Source: Kappaphycus alvarezii (Eukaryota > Rhodophyta > Florideophyceae > Gigartinales > Solieriaceae). Taken from it: a DNA stretch of 64,000 bases. The stretch lies in assembly GCA_002205965.3 (NCBI GenBank), contig NADL03000515.1:434001-498000 (forward strand), read 5' to 3'. Position numbers and translations under genes: made by a program. The first letter of the stretch is position 1, and every line of letters begins with the position of its first letter. Positions 20,987-30,311 of the stretch are shown in pieces. The notes beneath the pieces are model-generated. The model worked only from the letters and a program-made list of their open reading frames with translations. It was not told the origin of the DNA and did not search any database.

Positions 20987-22862
20987 TGTCCCCGAGCGTA
21001 CCCTTTCTCACTTCCGAAAGTGTTAGTTGGTTCGGAATCTTCGCTGTCATAGCTAGAAGTGAAATCTTCACTGTCCGTCTCTCTTAGATCTTCCGGATGT
21101 GTGCTTTTGTCGAAATCCAGGGGCATCTTCACGTTTCTGCCGTCAACATTAACTGAAACGATTTGGTTGCCCAAGTCAATGCAGGTCCCTAGTCTTTCCA
21201 TGGTAGGACAGCCAATGATTGCATCGAAAGGGAGCTCCGGCATGACGAGAAAGTCTACATCAACTTTAGAGTCCCCAAAGAACACGGAAACCTTGTTAAC
21301 AGTGCCCATGCATTTTGAGACGGTTCCATCCGCCACAGTTATTCTTCGAGTAGTTGGAATAATTTCGAGACCTAAATCTGTCACCAAAGTTTCTGAGATA
21401 AGGTTTGGAACAGCGCCCGAATCGAAAAGAGCTTGGGTTTTCATTCCCAATACTTTGACTGGTACTAGTTTAAGACGTCTTGGTGCTGTCGAGGCCGATT
21501 GAAGAAACAGTTTCTTACCCTTAGCGGACTTATTAGACCTGATAATTTTTTTGAGTTCTTTTCTCGCATCCTCTGCGTCGCCCCTCAAAAGTTGACCAAA
21601 CGTTATCCCAGTTGGGGCCGATGCAAGCTCAGCCACCAAATTGTACTTCTTCACATATTCTAGTACGTCCTTCGGGATACTCTTAAATTTCTTACTCTTT
21701 CTCGTCTTCTTGGCCGAAGTGTTTCCCACCCCTGGAACAACTTGATCAAGCCTCTTGGTTCGAGGAGGTACAGGTGCTGGGATATGCTCCAGCATTCCAT
21801 AATCTAGCCTAGGTTTTTTCGACAAAACGTTCCCTTCCCCATCCCTTTTTGTCACATTAACTTGACTGATTTCTTCAGCGATGGATACATTACCGGCATC
21901 CGCCAACCTTTGATCCTTCCTGTTTTGTAAGATTTTCATCTCTGGTCCTGACTCACTCCTCGCGTCCGATAAATTTGCTCTTCTGTTGTCTTTAGACCAG
22001 CAGTTACTTTCATGATGCCCGTAACGACCGCACTTTCCACAACGAGTGTTTCTATGTGGATTATCAGGACACCTATTTGCAAAGTGTCCAGGCTTGTGAC
22101 AGTAGGAACAGACTTCTGCGGCCTTGGGGGCCCCAGACTGGTTCTTCTTAATGGTAAGAGTAAGGCTTTCCAACTGCGAGGTTATCATGTCAAGTCGATT
22201 ATCGAATCGGGTTTCCAACCTTTCTTCCAAGTTTTTGACATCGCTCCTGACTGATTCCAATGCTGCTGCGCTAGTAGCTGGCCTTTGATAATTCTTTTCA
22301 GGATGCACGATCGGCATAGATGTACGGGTTTCCCTCGGTATTTCACTTAGTGACTGAAACGTCTCCGAATTTTTGACAAATTCTACTATGGTACCCTTCA
22401 GTTCATTAAAAGTGTGAGGGCCCTTGATGAGGAGGAAATCGGAGAGCCGCTTATCCCCATCGCCGCCTTACGCAGCATTCCGTACTTGGCTTGGGCGTTG
22501 AACCCAGCCTTTTCATAGAGATCACACAAGTATACCAATGAGCTTAACAAATCGTCGAAGTTGAGCCGGGCCTCTATGGCGGTACGAATCATCTCATCTG
22601 GTTCTACCTGCTTAGCATATTCTTTCACAAGCCACTCACATACCTCACCGAAGTTACGCCCATTCCCGTTAAGAGACCACCCGTTGATAAACTTGGCCTT
22701 ATATTTGTGCTTTGCGTCACCATGAAGATAGGCGAAGATACTTTCGGCCTTCTCTTCATCGCTCTTCTCACGCATCACAACGTTGACATATGTATAGAGA
22801 AACTCCTCAACGTCTTCATTCTTGCCCCCTGTGAACGTTATACGAGCAGCGTTGAGATCCAT
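20983..22862 (-). pseudogene. Ty3/gypsy Gag-protease, copy A (frameshifted)
   Basis: Starts at ATG 22862, 89 bases after the 5' LTR. A C4 run at 22455-22458 (C5 in copy B) breaks the frame, giving separate stretches 22398-22862 and 20983-22317. The joined reading has a helical gag domain (about residues 1-180), a predicted coiled coil (about 200-240), two CCHC zinc knuckles (C252-C265 and C275-C288), a basic region (380-450), and a retropepsin with FDSGA (480-484) and the IIGCP-LG motif near the end. Role: virus-like particle and polyprotein processing. The stop TGA overlaps the pol ATG (ATGA). Confidence 0.88.
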
Positions 22863-22931
22863 GATTACAGAAAAGAAATCCCCTCGAATGGTTCCCTAAG
22901 ACTGCTCAACTCGAATACCTCGGGTGCAACC

Positions 22932-22949
22932 CCCTCCACAAGAGTACCA
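22932..22949 (-). promoter_or_regulatory. Candidate primer binding site
   Basis: In element sense TGGTACTCTTGTGGAGGG begins two bases after the end of the 5' LTR. The TGG start pairs with the CCA end of a tRNA. I cannot say which tRNA; it is not the common initiator-Met site. Confidence 0.55.
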
Positions 22950-23257
22950 AATGATAGGGGTAAATCGTCGGGAGAAGAGATATTCAGAATCAACCACCCC
23001 AAGAAGGAGGTGTTGCAAGCGACAAAAGTGCTACCGTGGTATAGTTGAACGAAAGAAAAGGAGTGGATAGGGAAGACAGTTGAATGGGCTACAAGCAAGT
23101 ATGGAAGGGGCAGGGTCTACCACCTATGCTTAGTGACTAGGGTAAAATAAATGCTTCTTGGGTCTGAAGTTGACTCTCAACTTCCTACTACTCTGGACTT
23201 GGCTTGAAGTTGTCTGCCAACTTGCTTGACCTCTCCATGAGGAAGCGGTTTACTCAG

Positions 23258-23266
23258 CTTATATAG
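23258..23266 (-). promoter_or_regulatory. TATA-like box downstream of the LTR ORF
   Basis: CTATATAAG in element sense, about 130 bases after the end of the acidic ORF and about 306 bases before the LTR end. It is conserved at 15652, 39175 and, despite divergence, at 8345. It is the best candidate promoter for the gag-pol genomic RNA. Confidence 0.5.
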
Positions 23267-23393
23267 ACTTTTGGCTACCCCTAAAGTCCGAACAAAACTA
23301 CAGAAGGTACCAGGAAATGCATACAAACAATTTGTGTGGATGATATACTCTAAACAAAAGATACTTAAGAAACTAACAATCAATGAGGTCCTC

Positions 23394-24077
23394 TTATTTC
23401 CCATTCTCTAAATCAGATCCAAACAACTCCTCTAAAATATCCATGCTGTCCAAGCAGTCCCCACAAATATCTGCGAATGGCTCACAGCTCTCTATTCCCT
23501 CCTGGGAGATATCTAAACTACTAAAGATATCTCCATCCGGTTCCAGCGTCGGCACCACTTGATCCATACTCTCCAGTCCAGGCCCCACCAGTAAAACACT
23601 TTCCATGCCCCCATTTCCCTCCTCCAACTCGTCCTCGTCCTCGTCATCCTTTTCTTCCTCCTCTTCATCTTCATCCTCATCCTCATCCTCATCCTCATCC
23701 TCCTCTTCATCCTCATCCTCATCCTCATCCTCATCCTCCTCTTCATCCTCATCCTCATCCTCATCCTCCTCTTCAACCTCATCCTCCTCTTTAACCTCAT
23801 CCTCTTTCCCCTGAGTCTCGTACACTAGCTCAGGGGCTAACCATTCCTCGAAGGACTCCCCGCTCTCCTCCTCGACTTTCTCAGTCTCATCCTCACTTAC
23901 CTCCCTCGCCTCTTCTTCTATGAAGAGGCGGCGAACGAACTCGATGATTTTCTTCTTTGTTTGACGCCGGATGTAGTCGTCGGCATCGGTTGGCCCGTAG
24001 GCGGCGAGACGAAGGCCATTGATGGGACGGGAAGGGCGGTTTTTGGAGATAGGGACAGAGGGGCGATTTGACGTCAT
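23394..24077 (-). CDS. Acidic protein encoded within the LTR
   Basis: A 227-codon ORF lying wholly inside the LTR, in the same sense as gag-pol. Order: a basic N terminus with GLRLAAYGPTDADDYIRR (21-38) and a KKK helix, a Glu/Asp tract at about 98-151 coded by GAT/GAG repeats, then a less repetitive C-terminal third with DSMDILEELFGSDLENGK at the end. No known domain. A TATTTAAA box lies about 90 bases upstream of the ATG. Both conserved ends recur in the diverged LTR at 8040-8965, so this is not a chance frame. Possible roles are a transactivator of the LTR or a histone- or integration-related acidic factor; both are inference. The opposite-strand poly-serine frame is a shadow. Confidence 0.75.
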   Translation of the reverse strand: MTSNRPSVPISKNRPSRPINGLRLAAYGPTDADDYIRRQTKKKIIEFVRRLFIEEEAREVSEDETEKVEEESGESFEEWLAPELVYETQGKEDEVKEEDEVEEEDEDEDEDEEEDEDEDEDEDEEEDEDEDEDEDEDEEEEEKDDEDEDELEEGNGGMESVLLVGPGLESMDQVVPTLEPDGDIFSSLDISQEGIESCEPFADICGDCLDSMDILEELFGSDLENGK

Positions 24078-24166
24078 GTTTCTGTAAAAGGGGTGAGCGG
24101 GGTGTGTAGGGGGACAGGAGTGCTGAGCAAAATGATCGGGAGCGTTTAAGACTTGGAATAAAGGTG

Positions 24167-24174
24167 TTTAAATA
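24167..24174 (-). promoter_or_regulatory. TATA-like box upstream of the LTR ORF
   Basis: TATTTAAA in element sense, 90 bases before the ATG of the acidic ORF and about 350 bases into the LTR. Also present at the same place in the other complete LTRs. Confidence 0.45.
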
Positions 24175-24520
24175 GGCTCCCGGGGCAGGTTCTATAGATT
24201 AGAAATAGGTAAAATAAATCTGCAAGGGATTTTTGTAGTAGTGCATTTGCGCCCTTTGTCTCAAAAAAAAATATTTTGGAGGAGGAGGTAAGCAAAAAGG
24301 GAAAAAGAACTTAATTCGGGATCGATTCAGAGGGGTGGATACAGTGTAAAAATATCTAGATAAAATGGAAGTAAATTTGGAGAGGACCGCGGTAATGATA
24401 AGCGAGGTTCAGGGAGGACGAGGGAGGACCGGAACTATAAGCAAATTTGGACAAGGATAGGTAGTACAGTAAACTGAAGGTCTGTAGATGACGGCGACAA
24501 AAAAAAATCTGCGCCTAACA

Positions 24521-25586
24521 GGGCCTCGGCATTCTTCTCGCTTCGTCAATCCCTGAGTCCGCTTATGCGGCTTCGATGATTGATGTTTTCCGCCGTTTCT
24601 CAGATCTGCTCTCCTTCTCGGGAGACCTACACCTGGAGGAAGTGCCTCGGGCCGCGATTTCTTTATTATCTACCCGTTATCCAGACCTTTCGGCTTCCGT
24701 GTCGCCCACTTCCCTGTTTCAGAGGTGTCAAACGCCGGTCCCAGACGAACGGCTCCAGTCTGCTATCTCGTCTGAGCTTCACAGTTCGACGTTTGATCGG
24801 ATCTTCCGATCATCCTCTGACCGCGACAGATCTCGCCTCCTATCTGTCCGTGAGTCGTCCGCCTGTTCAGCTTTCTCTACTTTACCGCACCCTCACCGCG
24901 GCACCTATCTGTCCTCGCAAGCTTGGATAGTCGCTGTATCTCTACGCCTCGGCCGCGCGATTTTCTCTGGTTATGATCGATGTCCGGTATGTGCTCGCCG
25001 TTCCAACGACATCGCCCCGGTGCTCGATCCCCTGGGCAAACATGCCCTCACCTGTAAGTACAACGATGGGCAGACTCGTCGCCACAATGTCTTGCGTAAC
25101 GCTCTCCATCGCTACTGTAAGGAGCTTGGAATTTCTGCCTCTCTTGAACATCTGCTTCCTCCCCTTCCCCCTTCGTCCTCTTCCTCGTCCGCCCTTCGCA
25201 TAGATCTTTATATCCCTGCTGCATATGGCCTCGACCCGAAGGATATTGCTTTGGATGTCACAGTGGCCCATCCACAGGTCACTTCTCGCGTTTCCCAGTG
25301 TGCCCTATCTGGCGGCGCAGCTGCCTCAATGGCTGAACGTGCGAAACACACGCACTACGGTCTAGTCTGCCACACGAACGATATACGGCTTCTTCCTGTT
25401 GGTATTGATGTGTTCGGTGCCCTTGGGGCCGACGGTGCGACTTTCTTCCGGCGCCTTTCTACGTTCGCTGCTGCCCGTCGAGGCACCACTCCCCAATGGG
25501 AGCTGCACCTCCTAATCACGCGCTTTGTGTTCTGCTTGCATGGGTTACAAGCTCGTCAAATTCTTACCAGATGCATTTCCGATTAG
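24521..25586 (+). pseudogene. Non-LTR ORF2, 3' part: thumb, CCHC and RLE-like endonuclease
   Basis: Continues ORF2 after the gypsy insertion: LGILLASSIPESAYAASM leads in frame into the 336-codon stretch from 24576. In that numbering a zinc finger reads CPVC (136-139) with H156 and C160. It is followed by RRHNVLRNALHRY, then RIDLYIP (D210), ALDVTVAHP (D227) and AERAKHTHY (K257, Y261). A CCHC finger followed by D...D-x-T...K and an aromatic residue resembles the restriction-like endonuclease at the C terminus of R2/CRE-type elements, which nicks the target. The domain call is by motif only. It ends at a normal stop. Confidence 0.72.
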
Positions 25587-25808
25587 TTTCTCTCTCATCC
25601 CCCTATGCATGTTAATTTCTCTGTAATCCCCCTCAGCATGTTCTCCCACATGCTCTTTCCACATCCCGTAAAGATTACACACATGTTTCCCTTTGAATTT
25701 AGCAGGCAAATTTTTGACGAATAAAATGTCTATGCCCGAAACACCCTGCTCAGACAGCACGGTGGTACCTCTTGGGACTCAAATGAGTGGACAAGGACAC
25801 AACTTATT
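25587..25808. other. 3' flank of the non-LTR element up to the Harbinger insertion
   Basis: This probably holds the 3' untranslated region of the non-LTR element. I see no poly(A) tail or simple 3' repeat that would mark its end, and no gene. Confidence 0.4.
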
Positions 25809-25884
25809 GAGTGCATTCAGAAATTAGACAAATGGATAAATTGACAGATCTGACCAATAAGATTACAGAATTTACAATATCTCA

Positions 25885-27231
25885 GTGACAAATTTTGTCA
25901 ATTTGTTGGGGCTGCAGGGGGGCAGAACAAATCGACAAACATTTGTCGATGAGTGTAGGCCAAAGGTATTTTCGGTATACTTGCTCATGGTACATCGTCG
26001 CCTTGTTATCTGTGCTGCCGTATCGGCAGCAATAGCAACTGCTATCGCCATCAGACTACGACAAAAAAAGGCCACACGGATCTCTGCGCGTATTGTTCGA
26101 AAACGGCAACCAAGATATTTACGAGTTGCGTTGATCCGTCCGATTTCGTCTCAATCCACCACAGCATGGAGACAGCTTTTGTCGTGCGGGACTTCATCTG
26201 ACTTCATAGTGTCCCTTAACTTTGACCGTCATTCTTTATTCACTGTCCTACTACCTTTATTTCAAAGCAAGCGCCAAACGGTCAACTACGGCAGCCCGTA
26301 CATACGCGGAACAAAACTGAGTGGGCGTCGGGCGACTATAGCCACAGAAGATCTCCTTGGTCTTGTTCTCTGGTACTTGAAATCTTGTTGCCGGCAGTAT
26401 GCCCTGTGTCCGATATTTGGTTTGGTACCAACGTCTCTAAACGTTTGGGTAGACTATGGGTTAGAAGTTCTCTTACGCGTCTGCTGCGATACAAATGATA
26501 CTGTCTTGCATGTTAGATGGCCTAATTGGCATGAGATGAAGGAGTCTGCGGAACTTTTGGAATGCAATAGACCGAATGGACCGATTTTAAGAAACGTTTT
26601 CGGTATTGTTGATGGAGGCAGGATGCCTGGTGCAGACTTTATTGATAAAAACACGCATAATGCTTACTACGAGGGATACACTGCAAGCGTTGAGGTCACT
26701 AACCTGTTTGTGTTTAACTTCAAAGGAGAAATCATACATGCAGGCGTTAACTATCCAGGTTCATGGCATGACAGTAAGCTGGCGGCACTATCCGGGCTTA
26801 TCTGCCGTAAGCTAGGCGATGAAATGACTCCGCCTGTGTTTGCTGTATTAGGTGATAGTGCATTCCTGGTGGATAGTCGTATTGCAAATGGAAAGATTGT
26901 GCGTGCCAGAAAAACCAACGAAACAGCAGGAATTCCGGAAAGCATTGAAATGGCGGCGATCGATCTGGTGATGCAGAGGGTTTTGCCAAGTGAAAGGCAG
27001 TCTGCCGAGTGGGGGTTGAGAGCCGTTAAAGCCCTTTTCTGAAGATGCCGACTTGCTCTGTCTGCTGATAGTAGTAGAAGAAAGCGACTGTTGACCGTTT
27101 TTGTGTGCCTTTTCAATGCGGGAACGAGGTTGGTTGGGCTCAATTACATAACAACGACGTATGCAAACCCTGGAAGAGATACTAAACCTTGGGTACAGCG
27201 GTTTGTAGAAGAGCAGAATGAAGTTTCTTAG
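25885..27231 (+). pseudogene. Harbinger DDE transposase, copy A (late in-frame TGA)
   Basis: A 385-codon frame from 25885 to a TGA at 27040-27042, after which the same frame stays open and homologous in character (NAGTRLVGLNYITTTYANPG) for 62 more codons to TAG at 27229. The catalytic triad is in place: FGIVDGG (D243), LGDSAF (D324), RQSAEWG (E375); YYEGYTASVEVTN and PGSWHDS are typical DDE_Tnp_4 signatures. The first 34 residues are uncertain because a later Met at 35 could be the start. It would cut and join DNA at the terminal repeats with help from the Myb partner. The late stop probably removes a needed C-terminal helix. Confidence 0.85.
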
Positions 27232-27282
27232 GCATAAGTTAGTATCGTCCGAATAAAAAGACGTTTAATGATGTGAGATGGC

Positions 27283-27387
27283 GGCGCTCCTGGTTCGCCC
27301 GCACGACGTGCGGGCGAACGAGAAGCGCCGGAAAAAGTCCGCTGGTGACCCGAGCGAAGCGAGGGCGCGCGCAGCGCGCCAGCGGAC
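27283..27387. terminator. Two strong hairpins between convergent Harbinger genes, copy A
   Basis: Hairpin 1: GTTCGCCCGCAC (27293-27304) pairs perfectly with 27308-27319 across a 3-base loop, extended by GGCGCT/AGCGCC. Hairpin 2: GTCCGCTG (27337-27344) pairs with 27380-27387, and contains GGCGCGC/GCGCGCC and GAGCGAAGCGAG inside. The region is far GC-richer than its surroundings and lies between two convergent coding ends, so a role in 3'-end formation is possible. Function not shown. Confidence 0.45.
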
Positions 27388-27408
27388 CGCAGGTAGCACG
27401 CGCAGAAT

Positions 27409-28431
27409 CTAAAGCTTTTTGACGATCAGTTCTTTCATTTCCTTTAACGTCTCGTTCAAAATACCTAGCTCAGATTGCATTTCTTTCTCAACAATATCTG
27501 TTACATCCTCCTTCGTAAGCGCAGTGACATCACATGAGGGTGTGGAGCTATCCACAAGTTTCTGTATCGCACAGGAGATGTCACCAACGTGTTCAATCAA
27601 TTCATCGTCTACTTCGTCACGCGCAATACCTGTCGCCCCTGCCCTCCGTTTCCCTCGACGAGCGCCAAGCGGCACACCATCCGCCCGCCGCTTTTTTCGC
27701 AACGATACATGCCCCAAAGACGCAGCGGAGGATCCGTTTTCGCCATCCATCGCATCCACGCTGGCCGACTCATCTAGAGGTTCGTCCACGTCGCCAACCG
27801 AGACGGCATTGACCTTGCCAAGTATATCCCTCGCAATATGCTTTGCTCGTCGTACATGCGGTGGACACGATGGGTCTCCAGTAGGTTTCTTGACATAAAC
27901 CAGCTTGTCAAATTTCATCCGGAGTGAGTCAGAGTCTCTTGAAGGCCGTTGCTCCATTTCAGTTTACTCAAGGAAACGAGTGGCAACAGCAGCCCAATCA
28001 TTTCCCCCAATTGGCTCCAGCTCCTCAACGATATCTCGTAGTTTGTCAACGTCTGCTTCACTGTAGTTGGGCGATCCACTTCGTTTCCGTTTCTTCGTGC
28101 TTGATGGTTTTGAGACGGAGCCTTGTTGTGGCGTTGCAGACGTCAGTTCTACAACGGAAGCGGGGGTGTGATAAGGGTTGGAGACATTGTTTGTAAGCTT
28201 TTCATCTGTACCGTTTTCATTGCCAACCATAGTTGCAGTAGCCATAATACCTTCAGTGTTGTTGGCGAGGGTGTAATCGGGGGCAGAAATGGTTTGAGTA
28301 CACTTTGATACGGCTTCGAGAGAAGACATGACACAGGAAATGGTTGAGATGTGGATCAGGTAGAAAGCCTTGACGACACTTACGGCTTCATAGTAACCGA
28401 GGTTGCACGCAATATTGGTAAACGTGTACAA
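27409..28431 (-). pseudogene. Harbinger Myb/SANT DNA-binding protein, copy A (one in-frame TAA)
   Basis: Two frames, 27964-28431 (155 codons) and 27409-27957 (182 codons), are in the same phase and separated by a single TAA (27964-27966). The Myb/SANT-like region spans the stop: NYSEADVDKLRDIVEELEPI and GGNDWAAVATRFLE before it, RPSRDSDSLRMKFDKL and KKPTGDPSCPPHVRRAKHI after it. This matches the Harbinger accessory protein that binds the terminal repeats and carries the transposase to the nucleus. The rest has a basic cluster (LRKKRRA, ARRGKRRAG) and a C-terminal helix that may be a coiled coil. Glutamine is the likely original residue at the stop (CAA to TAA). Confidence 0.8.
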
Positions 28432-28533
28432 ATGTTTATCAATTTATCAAATTGTTGCGTTGATTTCTGATGCACTAAAAATTCTGGACAATTCTGGAAT
28501 TGCAAATCTATCCAATTTCTGAATGCACTCATT

Positions 28534-30311
28534 GCTCTAGAGATATGGCCGCGATCCCCGTACAGAACTGTACAGTACAGTAGAAAGTTTTCATCAAATG
28601 GTTTCTACGAGTGCTGTAATATCTACACAGAGTTAAGCGGGGGCAATAGAGGATAGATTTCAAGGCTTGGGCTGTGCAGATTAATTCTACAGTGGGAATG
28701 TCCAGAAAAGAGGCAGGTTCAACTCGGTTAAGATCCTAGGGGTCTATTTGCGGATCAAATAGGGTCTGGATCGATAGTATCGAACCTGTTAAATAAGAGA
28801 GGCAGAAAGTGTAAATAAAGTGTAAAAGGAGAGGGGCGGAAAAAGGGTATGAAAGGAGACACCAACCTCAAGAAAGTAAAAAATAAAGGGGGGCAGAAAG
28901 TAAAAAGAAAATAAAATAAAGAATAAACAAGTTGGAATGTTTGAAGGGAGCGTGACGCCGAAAGTACAAGTAGGATTGCACCGCACCGTCTGAAGTCACG
29001 CCATAGCTGCTGGCACCTAGACACAAGTGCCAGACGGAAGCACATCACATTGCTGTACAAAGAAGTGGTGCACCGCTGCATCCGTACCCACACTATTGAA
29101 GCAAGAGACGTATAGGAGCTGTGAAGTTGGTGAGAAGTCCATTGGTCCTGATCGAAGGGCTGCCTTCGACTCGCAACCTTCACAGAACATAATGTGAAAG
29201 TACCAGAGTCTACTAACAAAGCGCTCTGTCTCAGGTTAAGAGACCGGTTTCTTCTTTTCAGGGACAATTGATGGGTATTTTTGTAGCACATGATTTACAA
29301 CGCAGTCATCAGATATTCGACTTTGTCATACCAGTAACACAGGTTCTGCAAAAAAATGAAGTATAAGGTATGCATGTAGAATTTGTTCAGAATAGTATAA
29401 ATCAGTGATTACTGTCCACAGAAAAGTTAAAAACAATAAGATTACTCAGCCGTGCCATGTGAAAAAATTTTTGAGGTACAAAATGGCTATTTTTTGTACC
29501 TTACAACATGGCAAAGGCAGAAAAAGGCCCTTTCCCGCCAAAAGGGGCGGAATTCCGTCCGTTCTGAACGGCTATGTTTTTGAACAGTTGCTATGAAGTT
29601 CTGGATGATTATTGTTTGTTGCTGATCCACGACTTCTCAAGATATAAACTACATTTACCGCAGTGGTATTACTACTAAAAATTACTTATTGTAAATGTAT
29701 TCGAGTGATTGGGACATGAGTGACTCAAAAGATATGTAACCGTTAGAACAAACCAGTTTGACTTGAAATACGAAACAGAACTAGTCACAAAACTGTAATG
29801 GTACGAGAGTTCGGAATGATTTTCGATAACCTAAATAGTTAATTAATAGGAGATATGTCCAGAAAAGGTGAGTCAAGGGGTTATCCAGCATGATTGGCTG
29901 GACTTTATATTAAATTTACCAACAAAAAGTCATTGAACGTAAGAAGTGGAGATAAGAAGTACCAGCCAGTGACAGTAAATGCTCAACATCATTAAATAAT
30001 CTAGGTAGAGTCAATAACATCTCAAAGAGCAGTACTTTTGGGCCAAAAACAAGTTCATGGCATCATTTCACTTTTGCACTGGACGTCAGTGCCTCAAATT
30101 TCAACGGGTATATTGGAAGAATGCGCAAATCATGTATATGGAATTAAAGGATCTGATCTAAATGGGGAAGGAAATTTAACGGCCAAACAAGTGAGAATGT
30201 AAGCACTTGGTTCATGTGGGAACATAGGAAAGGTGCTTAAGACGATGGTTATCGAGTTTTCCGACATTGGGAGACTGTAAATTGCTATTTGCATTAAAAC
30301 AGAAGCACTAA
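28534..30311. other. AT-rich stretch, no assignable gene, copy A
   Basis: A 178-codon minus-strand frame at 28755-29291 is dominated by low-complexity Phe/Leu codons antisense to an A-rich tract and is not called. GTAC-type palindromes lie at 28560-28582. A hairpin AGGTACAAAA/TTTTTTGTACCT is at about 29472-29500. The left end of the Ulp1-bearing element probably lies here but I cannot place it. Confidence 0.35.

Larger units (their letters stand above)
15346..24520 (-). mobile_element. Ty3/gypsy LTR retrotransposon inside a non-LTR element
   Basis: A 9.2-kb element on the minus strand: 5' LTR 22952-24520, primer binding site, gag-protease (22862-20983), pol (20986-16970), short polypurine tract, 3' LTR 15346-16905. 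LTRs begin TGTTAGG and end CCTATCA in element sense. It is flanked by GGGGC duplications and interrupts ORF2 of a non-LTR element between the codons for GG and LG. The two LTRs differ by only a few substitutions plus changes in an acidic-codon microsatellite, so insertion was recent. The internal frames are broken at several places, at least partly by single-base indels. The 15.9-kb tandem duplication starts within this element. Confidence 0.92.
22952..24520 (-). repeat. 5' LTR of the Ty3/gypsy element, copy A
   Basis: 1,569 bases with TG...CA ends (element sense TGTTAGGCGCAGATT to TTACCCCTATCA). It contains, in element order, a TATTTAAA box (24174-24167), the acidic ORF (24077-23394) and a second TATA-like box CTATATAAG (23266-23258). 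The ORF thus lies between two possible promoters. Confidence 0.92.
25809..28530 (+). mobile_element. PIF/Harbinger DNA transposon, copy A
   Basis: 2,722 bases bounded by inverted repeats: GAGTGCATTCAGAAATTAGA at 25809 and its near-perfect complement ending at 28530 (one mismatch in 20). ATT flanks both ends (25806-25808 and 28531-28533), a 3-bp duplication as expected in size for this superfamily, although TWA is the usual sequence. It contains two convergent genes, a DDE transposase and a Myb/SANT protein, the standard pair for Harbinger. Both have one in-frame stop, so the element is probably non-autonomous now. Confidence 0.85.

Noticed and set aside
23605-23814. Poly-serine ORF on the plus strand
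   Set aside because: It is the antisense of the Glu/Asp codon repeat in the acidic LTR ORF and is not conserved as protein outside the repeat.
28755-29291. 178-codon minus-strand ORF
   Set aside because: Half of it is Phe/Leu-rich low complexity antisense to an A-rich tract; no domain and no partner sequence to show coding.
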